From: Thermoplasmatota archaeon
Lineage (GTDB): Archaea; Thermoplasmatota; Thermoplasmata; Thermoplasmatales; GCA-001856825
Reading direction: 5' to 3'
Assembly (NCBI GenBank): GCA_023379555.1
Contig: JAMCQR010000037.1
Span: 27,714-91,713, forward strand
DNA: 64,000 nucleotides
The position numbers and the translations under genes are program-made. Shown one piece after another: positions 18,021 to 25,931 of this stretch. Position 1 is the first letter of the stretch; every line of letters begins with the position of its first letter. The notes below the pieces were generated by a model. It did not search any database. It was not told where the DNA came from and saw nothing but the letters and a program-made list of their open reading frames with translations.

Positions 18021-19717
18021 TGAAGGACAAGATAAATGCGCTGGCCGCATCAAATGCACTTGAACATGGAGGAAAGGCAGAGTTCAATTCAGTGGTGAGT
18101 AAATTTATCGCACATTTCCCGAACGAAAAAAAGAGACTAAAAGAACTGATTCCAGTCATAAGGGAAAGCGTGGAATTCGTGAATTCACTGGGGAGTGAAG
18201 AACAGGCAAATCTGGTCAGAAGGGAATATCCAGAGCTCCTTGAGAAAAAGAAGAGGGAAGAGGAAACAAAAAGGCTTCCGGACCTCCCCGACATACCTGC
18301 CAATGGAGTTGTTATGAGGATGGCTCCCTCTCCATCGGGCCCGCTCCACATTGGGCACGCAAGGATGGCAATCCTGAATGATGAGTACGTGAAAAGATAC
18401 GGCGGTAAGCTGATACTCAGGATTGAGGACACAAACCCGGCCAACATCGATCCAGACGCTTACGAGATGATATCGTCTGATCTGGAGTGGCTGGAGGTGT
18501 CTGTGACGGACAGGATAATCCAGTCCGATAGATTTGATCTCTACTATAAGGTGATGGAAAAGTTGCTGGGCCTTGGGAAGGCTTACGTGGCGACAACCGC
18601 TTCAGAGGAATTCAAGACCAAGAGGCAGGAGGGGATTCCAATCAAGGAAAGGGACGATCCTCCGGAGATTAATCTCGAAAGATGGGAGCGCATGAAGTCT
18701 GGTGACTTTGAAAAGGGGAAAGTCTATGCCGTTATCAAGACAGATCTTAATCATCCCAACCCAGCGATCAGAGATTTCATCGCATTCAGGATAGTCGACA
18801 TTCCGCATCCACTGACTGGAACGAAATATCACGCTTATCCCATGATGAATTTCTCAGTGGCAGTTGACGACCATTACCTGGGACTTACTCACATCATAAG
18901 AGGAAAGGATCACACGGCGAATACAGAGAAGCAGAAGTACATTTTTGATTATCTCAAATGGGGCATCCCTTACTATCTCCATTACGGGAAAGTCTCAATT
19001 GAGGGGTCAGTGCTGAAGACGTCCCTCATAAAGAAAGGGATCAGGTCAGGTGAATTCACTGGATGGGACGATCCAAGACTGGGAACCCTGCTCTCCTTCA
19101 AGAAAAGAGGATTCGATCCGAAGGCTATAAGAAAATATTACGTGGAATCTGGGATAGGGAACGTAGATACGACCTTTTCCTGGGATATATTTTACGCCTT
19201 CAACAGGCAGATTATCGATTCAAGATCCCCAAGGCACTTTTTCGTCAATTCACCGGTAAAATTGAAGTTTGACTACAGCGGCACTCTGCTGGCGAGAATG
19301 CCTCTCTATCCCTCACACAGTCCCGAGGGGAACGATCTTTTCCGCGAGTACCAGGTCTCTGGAGGGGAAATAGCGATTGCAAGAGACGATTATGAAAGGA
19401 ACATGGGAGGAGAGGTAAGGCTGAAGGGCCTCGGGAACTTCACAATCGCCGAGAACAGTATATCATTCAGGGGGGATCCGCTGAAGGACAGTGAAGGCAC
19501 TTCTGAAACGAAACCAAGAGCAGACAGGAGCATCCCAATAATTCACTGGCTCAAGGATAACTACGTGGAATACAGAATATACAGACAGGATGGAACAGTA
19601 GATACAGGTTATCTGGAAAGGGATTCACTGAACTATAAAGGAATGGTCCACCAACTGGAAAGATACGGCTACGTCAACATATTAAATGAAAAAGAGGGAT
19701 TCTTCACTCATCCCTGA
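18020..19717 (+). CDS. gltX: glutamyl-tRNA synthetase, archaeal type
   Basis: 565-aa class I synthetase of the archaeal/eukaryotic GluRS-GlnRS lineage. An N-terminal helical extension of about 95 residues precedes PSGPLHIGHARMAILND (HIGH motif near residue 109). RIEDTNPANIDPDAYEMI follows, and the KMSKS-loop equivalent is SVLKTSLIKKG (about 330). The beta-barrel anticodon-binding domain forms the C-terminal third. In archaea this enzyme makes Glu-tRNA-Glu and Glu-tRNA-Gln, the latter converted by GatDE. The ATG shares one base with the nog1 stop. It ends 1 bp before the convergent PRC-barrel gene. Confidence 0.95.
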   Translation: MKDKINALAASNALEHGGKAEFNSVVSKFIAHFPNEKKRLKELIPVIRESVEFVNSLGSEEQANLVRREYPELLEKKKREEETKRLPDLPDIPANGVVMRMAPSPSGPLHIGHARMAILNDEYVKRYGGKLILRIEDTNPANIDPDAYEMISSDLEWLEVSVTDRIIQSDRFDLYYKVMEKLLGLGKAYVATTASEEFKTKRQEGIPIKERDDPPEINLERWERMKSGDFEKGKVYAVIKTDLNHPNPAIRDFIAFRIVDIPHPLTGTKYHAYPMMNFSVAVDDHYLGLTHIIRGKDHTANTEKQKYIFDYLKWGIPYYLHYGKVSIEGSVLKTSLIKKGIRSGEFTGWDDPRLGTLLSFKKRGFDPKAIRKYYVESGIGNVDTTFSWDIFYAFNRQIIDSRSPRHFFVNSPVKLKFDYSGTLLARMPLYPSHSPEGNDLFREYQVSGGEIAIARDDYERNMGGEVRLKGLGNFTIAENSISFRGDPLKDSEGTSETKPRADRSIPIIHWLKDNYVEYRIYRQDGTVDTGYLERDSLNYKGMVHQLERYGYVNILNEKEGFFTHP

Positions 19718-19718
19718 T

Positions 19719-19973
19719 TTATTCAGAAGTGGAAACAGAAACAAAAGTCGGGAATCTTTTCAGCAGGATTACGTCTCCTACTGCCCTTACCCACCTGTAT
19801 GGAACAAGGACTGCTACACCATCTTCAACGAGTCCCTCATTTGTTTTTTCAACATACAACCCATAAATTGTCTGGCTGTCCACGTCCATGCTAACATCTT
19901 CGACCGTCCCAAGCAAATATCCCTTGTCGCTGTAAATTTCGAGGCCAACAAGATTCGTGATATCAGTTTCCAT
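19719..19973 (-). CDS. PRC-barrel domain protein
   Basis: 84-aa single PRC-barrel domain. The pattern LVGLEIYSDKGYLLGTVEDVSMDV near the N-terminus followed by IYGLYVEK and VAVLVPYRWVRAVGDVILLK is diagnostic. Small archaeal PRC-barrel proteins have been linked to RNA metabolism and to cell division (the CdpB group), so the precise role here is open. TATA-like sequences lie 18 and 34 bp before the ATG. Its stop is separated from the gltX stop by one base. Confidence 0.85.
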   Translation of the reverse strand: METDITNLVGLEIYSDKGYLLGTVEDVSMDVDSQTIYGLYVEKTNEGLVEDGVAVLVPYRWVRAVGDVILLKRFPTFVSVSTSE

Positions 19974-20176
19974 AAATTATCCGGTTAAATATTTAGAGCG
20001 AGTATATAATCTTTTTATCCCGCATGGGCCCAGTAACCATAACAAGTTATCCACAATTGAACTGGTGAAGCATCTTAAGCTTATGTTCTATACCAAGAAC
20101 ATCGTAAGAATAACGAAATAAGGGAAAAACAGTAAGCAATCTCCTGCCAGATAATCGATGTATAACATTTTTTAAT

Positions 20177-20854
20177 ATGCTGATATACACCATCGTGAGG
20201 AGACCGGCGGAACACGGGAGCGTAGTGACATCCTCCATACTCGGTATCGCTGCAATCGCAAACGCAATTATAATGCACAGACAATTTCTTGCGGTAGCTT
20301 TCTGGATCCCGGTCTGGCTGGGGCTCTTCCTGTACGACGTACCCTTTTCAAAGCTTGCGAAGAACAAGACAGACCTGGTGCTCATAATTATAATAGCAGC
20401 GGTAGCACTATTTTCTATCCTTGAAAACCCAGTTCTGATCTTCCCTTACCTGATTTTCTTTCTTGTCTATTACACCCGAATCGCACTTGTCAGGAGGAGG
20501 AAAAATTTCATATCAATAATTGCGGGAATTGGTTCCTACGTCCTGCTTTTCTTCGGTACCTGGGGAGGGCTTGAGCTGAAGTTCCTGCCCCTGGTGACAG
20601 CGATGTTTCTTTTCCTGATTGGTTCTGAATTTGCAGTTAGGGCGGTCGTGACCAATGACAGGAAATTGCTATTCTACAATATATTGCCGGCATTTTTCTT
20701 CATCCTCGGCCCAGTTTATATCGTATTTTCCATTTCAATCGTCAGGATAATCAGCGGCTATTCCACAAAGAAAATCAGGCTGATAGGGATGGTGGAGTCA
20801 ATCATAATGGTCATAATGATTGCAGTAATAGAAGCATTTAAAATAATAAAATGA
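20177..20854 (+). CDS. polytopic membrane protein, possibly YwiC-like
   Basis: 225-aa integral membrane protein with about seven hydrophobic segments. The N-terminal VRRPAEHGSVVTSSILGI resembles the EHG-containing opening of the YwiC-like family, but I see no other firm motif, so the family name is tentative. The charged loops LVRRRKN and TNDRKLL separate the helices. It stands alone between a PRC-barrel gene and a convergent peroxiredoxin, with 12 bp between the two stops. Substrate and function are unknown. Confidence 0.7.
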   Translation: MLIYTIVRRPAEHGSVVTSSILGIAAIANAIIMHRQFLAVAFWIPVWLGLFLYDVPFSKLAKNKTDLVLIIIIAAVALFSILENPVLIFPYLIFFLVYYTRIALVRRRKNFISIIAGIGSYVLLFFGTWGGLELKFLPLVTAMFLFLIGSEFAVRAVVTNDRKLLFYNILPAFFFILGPVYIVFSISIVRIISGYSTKKIRLIGMVESIIMVIMIAVIEAFKIIK

Positions 20855-20866
20855 AAATGAATAAAA

Positions 20867-21517
20867 TTACTTCTTGACCTGCTTGCTTGCCAGGAACCAG
20901 TCCTTGACCTTCAGAGTGTTATCGTTGATCCTTGCTTTTGCTCCTTCTAGAGTCGATGGCTGTGGTACTATGACATCCTGTCCAGGCTTCCAGTTGGCTG
21001 GAGTGGCGATCATGAAGGAATCTACATACGCCAGAGAGTCAAGCACCCTGAGTATCTCGTCAATGTTCCGTCCCGTACTGGCCGGGTAGTATATCAAAGC
21101 TCTCACGATCCCTTCAGGGTCTATGAAGAATACTGCCCTGACCGTGGAGGTAGTGCTGGATTTCTCATGGATCAGGCCGTAGAGCTTGGCTACTTGCATG
21201 TTGAGGTCCGCTATGATTGGGAATTTTATCTCCACGCCAGACATCTTCTCAATCTGAAGGACCCATGCTATGTGCGAGTAGACAGAATCAATGCTGAGGC
21301 CGACAAGCTGTGCATTCCTCATCTGGAATTCATCGTATCTACTCGCAAATTCGGTAAATTCAGTAGTGCAGACCGGCGTAAAGTCAGCTGGGTGGGAGAA
21401 AAGCACCACCCACTTCCCCTTGAACTGGCCAAGGGTGATTGTGCCCTGCGTGCTGTTTGCCTGGAAATCCGGCGCCCTATCGCCTATTTTTGGTATTGTA
21501 CCTGTTCCATTTTCCAT
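20867..21517 (-). CDS. peroxiredoxin (Prx6-type, single cysteine)
   Basis: 216-aa thiol peroxidase that reduces H2O2 and organic peroxides. The peroxidatic cysteine is Cys 50 in SHPADFTPVCTTEF. It is the only cysteine in the protein, so this is a 1-Cys enzyme, unlike the related Aeropyrum Prx with extra C-terminal cysteines. The C-terminal extension from PANWKPGQDVIVP is typical of the Prx6 group. The start was moved from the longest frame (21571) to ATG 21517 because a TATA-like box centred near 21551 predicts initiation just upstream. It neighbours an AhpD-like gene on the same strand. Confidence 0.92.
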   Translation of the reverse strand: MENGTGTIPKIGDRAPDFQANSTQGTITLGQFKGKWVVLFSHPADFTPVCTTEFTEFASRYDEFQMRNAQLVGLSIDSVYSHIAWVLQIEKMSGVEIKFPIIADLNMQVAKLYGLIHEKSSTTSTVRAVFFIDPEGIVRALIYYPASTGRNIDEILRVLDSLAYVDSFMIATPANWKPGQDVIVPQPSTLEGAKARINDNTLKVKDWFLASKQVKK

Positions 21518-21670
21518 GTTTATCAGTGCATTCAAATCGAAATACATTATATTAACAATTTTTAGCTTCACAAATGAAGTGATTGATCTCGAGGTATTCT
21601 AGGGAGATCAAAGCGGAATGATATCAAATCATACAGTACCACCAGGGTTGAAAGGGAAAGGAGAACTGGT

Positions 21671-22006
21671 CTACTGTTTCTTTTCGTCCAGATACTTCAG
21701 AAGGTCTATCACTTTCATCAGCGCAGGCGTCCCGGTCATGAGGAGAGCAAGAAACGCAGATTCGAGCAGTTCCCCCCTGGTTGCTCCTGCCTTGATGGCC
21801 AATGAAACGTGATAGGGAATGCACCATTCGCAACCAGTTGCAAGAGAAAGTGAGACCATTATTATTTCCTTGTATTTCTGGCTCAGTTCACCGTTTTCAA
21901 GTGAACTGTTAACCAGTTTCATGAAGTCATTAGTAAGGTCAGGTTTTTCCTTGCCCAGTTTGTTGAACAGGCTCTGTATTTCAGTAATTCTTTCATCAAT
22001 TCCCAT
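21671..22006 (-). CDS. carboxymuconolactone decarboxylase / AhpD-like protein
   Basis: 111-aa helical protein of the CMD/AhpD family. The redox motif is GCEWCIPYHVSLAIKAG: CxxC followed by His at the third position after it, as in AhpD alkylhydroperoxidases. GATRGELLESAFLALLMTG completes the domain. A TATA-like element lies 26 bp before the ATG (leaderless). It is close to a single-cysteine peroxiredoxin and may supply thiol reducing power to it, but that link rests only on proximity. Confidence 0.87.
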   Translation of the reverse strand: MGIDERITEIQSLFNKLGKEKPDLTNDFMKLVNSSLENGELSQKYKEIIMVSLSLATGCEWCIPYHVSLAIKAGATRGELLESAFLALLMTGTPALMKVIDLLKYLDEKKQ

Positions 22007-22059
22007 GTTATAGAATCATTTTTTTGATATTATTAGATGTGTAGTGACCCCAGCTAAAT

Positions 22060-22440
22060 TCAGGTCACAAAGTCGTTGAAAAGGGACTCAATTTCATCCT
22101 GGTATTTCTTCAGGGTCTCTGCAGTTCCTTCCGTTTCCCTGGTTGCTATGTCGTAGATAAGGAGCAGCCTAAGGACTGACTTTCCGTTCTTTGCGTTTAG
22201 GGTGACTTTGCACGGAAGATATAGGCCAATTCTATCGTCAATGGATATCAGCTCCCTGGCCGCAAGGGGTTTACAGACGTCAAATATCTTGTAAAAGCCA
22301 ATGTCCGTGCTGAAATTCTTCTTTATTATTCCCTGCACATCTATACCTGCGACGAGGAAATATCCTCTCTTTTTCAGGTGTTCAGTGAATAAATCTTCAA
22401 TCTCTTCCGGAGCTTCTTTGAATTCTTTTTCCAGATGCAC
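22060..22440 (-). CDS. DUF302 family protein
   Basis: 126-aa protein matching DUF302: a helix-containing N-terminus, GIDVQGIIKKNFSTDIGFYKIF, the conserved DVCKPLAARELISID segment, then IGLYLPCKVTL. The family has been suggested to bind small ligands or metals and has no agreed function. GTG 22440 is chosen because the domain begins there (HLEKEFKEAPEEIED) and a weak TATA-like sequence lies 26 bp ahead; a longer frame begins with TTG at 22491. It is the upstream member of a same-strand group with the AhpD-like and peroxiredoxin genes. Confidence 0.8.
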   Translation of the reverse strand: MHLEKEFKEAPEEIEDLFTEHLKKRGYFLVAGIDVQGIIKKNFSTDIGFYKIFDVCKPLAARELISIDDRIGLYLPCKVTLNAKNGKSVLRLLLIYDIATRETEGTAETLKKYQDEIESLFNDFVT

Positions 22441-22760
22441 TGCTGTCAAGTTCAAACTTCGATAAAAGTGTTCTCTAGCGACTGAAGCCAAAATTCAACA
22501 ACTGTGTTACGAGCTCCATTCTCTCTTGGGAACTGGAACATGAGCTAATGAGCAGGTTAGGGAGAAACTGGGGTGTCACTTTCAGCTATTTTAAAAAAGT
22601 ATTTGTCATTAAATCCTGTGAGGAAGCGCATGAAGGGAAGGATTACGCAAACACGTACCCAGGCATCATTCATTCGATACTGATTGACAGCTAAATTGAG
22701 AGGCAAAAGGGAAAATTTGACGATCTACCTATTCTCTGAGCAATTGGATATCCTTTGTTA

Positions 22761-22831
22761 TGCGAGTGCCGGGATTCGGACCCGGGTTAAAAGCTTGGGA
22801 AGCTTTTGTGCTACCGCTACACTACACTCGC
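22761..22831 (-). tRNA. tRNA-Gly (anticodon CCC)
   Basis: Acceptor GCGAGTG/CACTCGC, D arm with AGCGGTAGC, anticodon stem AAAGC/GCTTT around loop TTCCCAA (anticodon CCC), T arm CCGGG/CCCGG and discriminator A. It is 71 nt with no intron and no encoded CCA. Confidence 0.95.
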
Positions 22832-22982
22832 TTCGAGGGTTAAATCATTCAGAATATTAGAAATTATCTTTCTGCACATAGTGGAATAAGGCAATCAATT
22901 TCTGGAATCGTCCGGCAGTAACAGTTTAATGCTTTTCACTCCCGGTATCCCTCTAGCTGGAAGATTAGGACAAAATTGAAGA

Positions 22983-23558
22983 TCAGACCATCAGAATGCC
23001 CCGGAATCCTCTGGCAGAGTAGTATGACGAGGCTCCATTGTGATAGACGAACACGCGTCCAAAACGGCGATCTCCAAAGATAGCGCCACCGCATTCCCTT
23101 ATTTCCTCAGGCGTCCTCAACCAGCTTGAGGTTTTGGTATCAAAATTCCCAATCTTCTGAAGTTGCATGTACTGTTCTTCGGTAAGAATCTCTATTTCCA
23201 TTCGACCTGCAACATCTACTGCGTTATCGTCGGGCCTGGCCTCCTCCCGTGATTCCTGTGCCTCCCTGTCATAACAGAGGTTCCTGCGTCCTACTGGGCT
23301 CTCAGGAGAACAGTCGCAGAAGATGTACTGCCCTGTTTCCGCATCGATTCCTATGACATCCGGCTCACCGCCAGTCCTCTCCATTTCCTGCAGTGAACTC
23401 AGCTTCTCTGGCTTCTTTTCCAGTTTTCTCTGTATTTCAGACCAGTCCAGACCACTATGTCTTCCCATGTTCTTCTCAAACCGATCTTGCAGCATTTCCA
23501 GGAAAGCTGTAGCTCCAAGTTCGGTGCTGTTCTTTCCGTCTGAAGATTTTGCCTTCAC
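22983..23558 (-). CDS. DUF4256 family protein
   Basis: 191-aa soluble protein that matches DUF4256: FLEMLQDRFEKNMGRH near residue 20, GGEPDVIGID, FCDCSPESPVGRRNLCYDREA with conserved cysteines, and the C-terminal GGAIFGDRRFGRVFVYHNGA. The family is found mainly in bacteria and is functionally uncharacterised, so horizontal acquisition is plausible; the adjacent tRNA-Gly could have served as an integration site. GTG is the start codon, with a TATA-like run about 30 bp upstream. Confidence 0.82.
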   Translation of the reverse strand: MKAKSSDGKNSTELGATAFLEMLQDRFEKNMGRHSGLDWSEIQRKLEKKPEKLSSLQEMERTGGEPDVIGIDAETGQYIFCDCSPESPVGRRNLCYDREAQESREEARPDDNAVDVAGRMEIEILTEEQYMQLQKIGNFDTKTSSWLRTPEEIRECGGAIFGDRRFGRVFVYHNGASSYYSARGFRGILMV

Positions 23559-23693
23559 GTGCTTCTAGAGTGACCAGCGTCCTAAAAATTTTATCCTAAT
23601 AACTTCTGGATCTGTTGCACAGTTTCATGTCAGCGAGTTAATTAGGTTTAATTAAGAAAATAAGGAAAGATTTTTCTGCAAAACTCTTAAATC

Positions 23694-23706
23694 TTTTTAA
23701 ATATAT
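23694..23706 (+). promoter_or_regulatory. TATA box of the ATP synthase operon
   Basis: TTTTTAAATATAT lies about 22 bp before the first ATG of the operon, predicting a leaderless start at atpK. Within the following 9.7 kb genes overlap or are separated by only a few bases, with no second obvious promoter. Confidence 0.6.
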
Positions 23707-23721
23707 CCACCCGAGATACCT

Positions 23722-23949
23722 ATGATAACTACAGCGGGCGCATTACTTGCCATAGCTGCATCAATAGCGATGGCCGGAGGACTTATCGGTACCGGTATGG
23801 CACAAAGTGGAATTGGTGCCTCCGGTATGGGGGTCATAGCTGAAAAACCAGAGAAGTTCGGACAGGTTCTGTTCTTCTTCGTTATCCCCGAGACGCTTTG
23901 GATAATTGGATTTGCTCTTGGTTTCATGCTGCTGCTAGGCATACTGTGA
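23722..23949 (+). CDS. atpK: A/V-type ATP synthase subunit K (c-ring proteolipid)
   Basis: 75-aa proteolipid with a single two-helix hairpin that forms the ion-translocating c ring. Helix 1 is Gly/Ala-rich (LLAIAASIAMAGGLIGTGMAQ). Helix 2 contains the ion-binding carboxylate Glu 57 in FFFVIPETLWII. No Gln or second carboxylate typical of Na+-binding rings is obvious next to it, so protons are the likelier ion (inference). It is the first gene of the operon and 4 nt upstream of atpE. Confidence 0.95.
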   Translation: MITTAGALLAIAASIAMAGGLIGTGMAQSGIGASGMGVIAEKPEKFGQVLFFFVIPETLWIIGFALGFMLLLGIL

Positions 23950-23953
23950 GCTT

Positions 23954-24520
23954 ATGCCGCTTGATGAAATTCTCCAGAAGATAGAGGAGGAGGCCCAGGA
24001 ACAGGAGAGGGCCATACTGGAAGAAGCGAGAAAGCGAGCTGAAAGCCTATTGAGGGAAGCAGATGCCAGGAAAGAGATGATTTACCAAAGGTACAATACG
24101 AAGGCGAAGGAGGCAGTCGAGGAAATAAGGAGAGAAAGAATATCATCTGCTACGCTTGAGGGCCGTACCCTGATGGAGAAGGCAATTGAGGAAATTGAAT
24201 GGAAATATGAAACCGCACTTAAGGGGGCGCTGATTGAATTCACGAAAACTGAGAAATACACCCAATTTCTACTCAAAACTATTGAAAGATCATGGGTGAA
24301 ACTGGGTCCAGGCTCACTGGTTTACGTGAACCCTCAGGATGGTCCAAGGCTTGCAAATAACAACCTTCCACTCACTTTGATCCCAAAACAGATAGATCCG
24401 ATCGGGGGGGCTATAGTGACGTCCGCGGATGGAAGAATTTACATTGATTCCACAATAACGGAGCTGCTGCGTGGAAGAAGGGACGAGATACTGAAGGTCG
24501 CCAGAAGTCATATCAGGTGA
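23954..24520 (+). CDS. atpE: A/V-type ATP synthase subunit E (peripheral stalk)
   Basis: 188-aa peripheral-stalk protein. The N-terminal half is a charged coiled coil (IEEEAQEQERAILEEARKRAE), which pairs with subunit H. The C-terminal globular part ends IGGAIVTSADGRIYIDSTITELL, the conserved region that binds the catalytic head. Length and composition are typical. It lies between atpK and atpC. Confidence 0.93.
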   Translation: MPLDEILQKIEEEAQEQERAILEEARKRAESLLREADARKEMIYQRYNTKAKEAVEEIRRERISSATLEGRTLMEKAIEEIEWKYETALKGALIEFTKTEKYTQFLLKTIERSWVKLGPGSLVYVNPQDGPRLANNNLPLTLIPKQIDPIGGAIVTSADGRIYIDSTITELLRGRRDEILKVARSHIR

Positions 24521-24524
24521 TGAA

Positions 24525-25589
24525 GTGCAAAACAATTACGGTCTCCCTTATGGCAGCCTAAAGGTCCAGAAAACACAATTTCTGAGGAGGAACGATTACG
24601 AGAGCATGCTACATCTCGGGACTGCAAGCGACCTCATCAATTATCTGGGTGACCACGGTTACAGAGACGATCTGTCTGCATACGCGCAGACCTACCAGGG
24701 AATGGACCTGATAGAAGCAGCAAACAACAGGCACCTTGCGAGGCTGAACAGATACGTCCTGTCAGTGACGCCCCAGAATGGGAAGGACCTTATAGTTTCC
24801 TATCTCACAAAGTGGGATATACAGAACTTGAAAACAATCCTGATCTCAAAGAACCTGAACTACAAGATAGAACATTCGGAAATGTACCTTGTGTCAGATA
24901 ATAACGCTCCAGTAGGCCTCATTGCGGGATTGCTGGATGCGGCTGATTTCAAGAACATACTGGCTATGGACAGGGTCGAGGACATCATAGCATATACGCT
25001 CAAATTCGGTTATGGGAGAGCTCTAATGACTTATCTGGAAGAATTCAAGAAGAGCAATAACCTGTCATCGCTGCTGCTGTCTCTTGATCTATACTATTTT
25101 GACATCATGAAGGAAAAATTCAGATTCTACATTGGTTCAGAGGGGCCCATTTACAGGTTTATCAAGAAGACCATCGATATAAAGAACATAATGACCATTT
25201 TGAGGTTCATAGAGTTCTCGTCGTCCAGCAACTCCACTGATTATCTGCTCAGCGGAGGGAGCCTCACTCAGCAGGCCATGGACGATCTCTCTAAAAGTGG
25301 AAGCGTTGATGAAGTGGTGCAGAAACTCAAATCATTTGCCGATCTGACGAAGGGCCTGGAGTACTACAAACAGATGGGTTCATTGGTAGGGATTGAGGGT
25401 GAGTTGAACAGGAGCATCTACTGGGAATTCCTGGAAAAGTTCGAGATGAGCTCACTTTCACTGAATAATGTAATGGCATTTCTCTTGAAGACGGAGGCAG
25501 AGTGGAAGGACGTCAGGACTGTTGCTCTGGGCAGACTGTACAATATGGACGAAGAAACAATCAAATCCATAGCGCTAAACGTGTGGTGA
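24525..25589 (+). CDS. atpC: A/V-type ATP synthase subunit C (central rotor adaptor)
   Basis: 354-aa helical subunit C/d, the funnel that docks the central stalk on the membrane ring. Diagnostic segments are LIVSYLTKWDIQNLKTILISKNL (about residues 89-111), AYTLKFGYGRAL and a C-terminal LNNVMAFLLKTEAEWKDVRTVALGRLY. The GTG start at 24525 is 4 nt after the atpE stop. It ends 4 nt before atpF. Confidence 0.94.
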   Translation: MQNNYGLPYGSLKVQKTQFLRRNDYESMLHLGTASDLINYLGDHGYRDDLSAYAQTYQGMDLIEAANNRHLARLNRYVLSVTPQNGKDLIVSYLTKWDIQNLKTILISKNLNYKIEHSEMYLVSDNNAPVGLIAGLLDAADFKNILAMDRVEDIIAYTLKFGYGRALMTYLEEFKKSNNLSSLLLSLDLYYFDIMKEKFRFYIGSEGPIYRFIKKTIDIKNIMTILRFIEFSSSSNSTDYLLSGGSLTQQAMDDLSKSGSVDEVVQKLKSFADLTKGLEYYKQMGSLVGIEGELNRSIYWEFLEKFEMSSLSLNNVMAFLLKTEAEWKDVRTVALGRLYNMDEETIKSIALNVW

Positions 25590-25593
25590 TTTC

Positions 25594-25929
25594 GTGGTAG
25601 ATAAAACAAAATTTGGAAAGATTGCTTTTGTGGGCGAGAGGGAACTTGCAATTGGATTCAAGCTGGTTGGAGTTGAGGAGGCGAACTTCGTCACAAGGGA
25701 GAACTATGCAGATAGACTCAAGGAGTTATTCTACTCAGGAGAATATGGGCTGATTCTGGCAACAAATTCGTTCATGGATGTTCTGGACAAGAAATTCCTG
25801 AATCTGGCGAGCACAAGCGTCAGCCCACTGGTTGTGTTCATTCCTGTTTCAGAACAGGAAGAAGCAGAGAGTATTTCGGATCTGGCAAGAAGAGTGTTGG
25901 GTATAAAATTGGATCTTGGAGGATTTTGA
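25594..25929 (+). CDS. atpF: A/V-type ATP synthase subunit F
   Basis: 111-aa Rossmann-like subunit F of the central rotor. GKIAFVGERELAIGFKLVGVEEA at the N-terminus and YGLILATNSFMDVLDKKFLN in the middle are characteristic, as is the C-terminal LARRVLGIKLDLGGF helix that inserts along subunit D. GTG start. Its last codons hold the GGAGGA ribosome-binding site of atpA. Confidence 0.92.
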   Translation: MVDKTKFGKIAFVGERELAIGFKLVGVEEANFVTRENYADRLKELFYSGEYGLILATNSFMDVLDKKFLNLASTSVSPLVVFIPVSEQEEAESISDLARRVLGIKLDLGGF

Positions 25930-25931
25930 GT

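Noticed and set aside
22548..22694. 48-codon ORF between the DUF302 gene and tRNA-Gly (MSRLGRNWGVTFSYF...)
   Set aside because: No ribosome-binding site, promoter at the right spacing or family; too short to support without conservation data.
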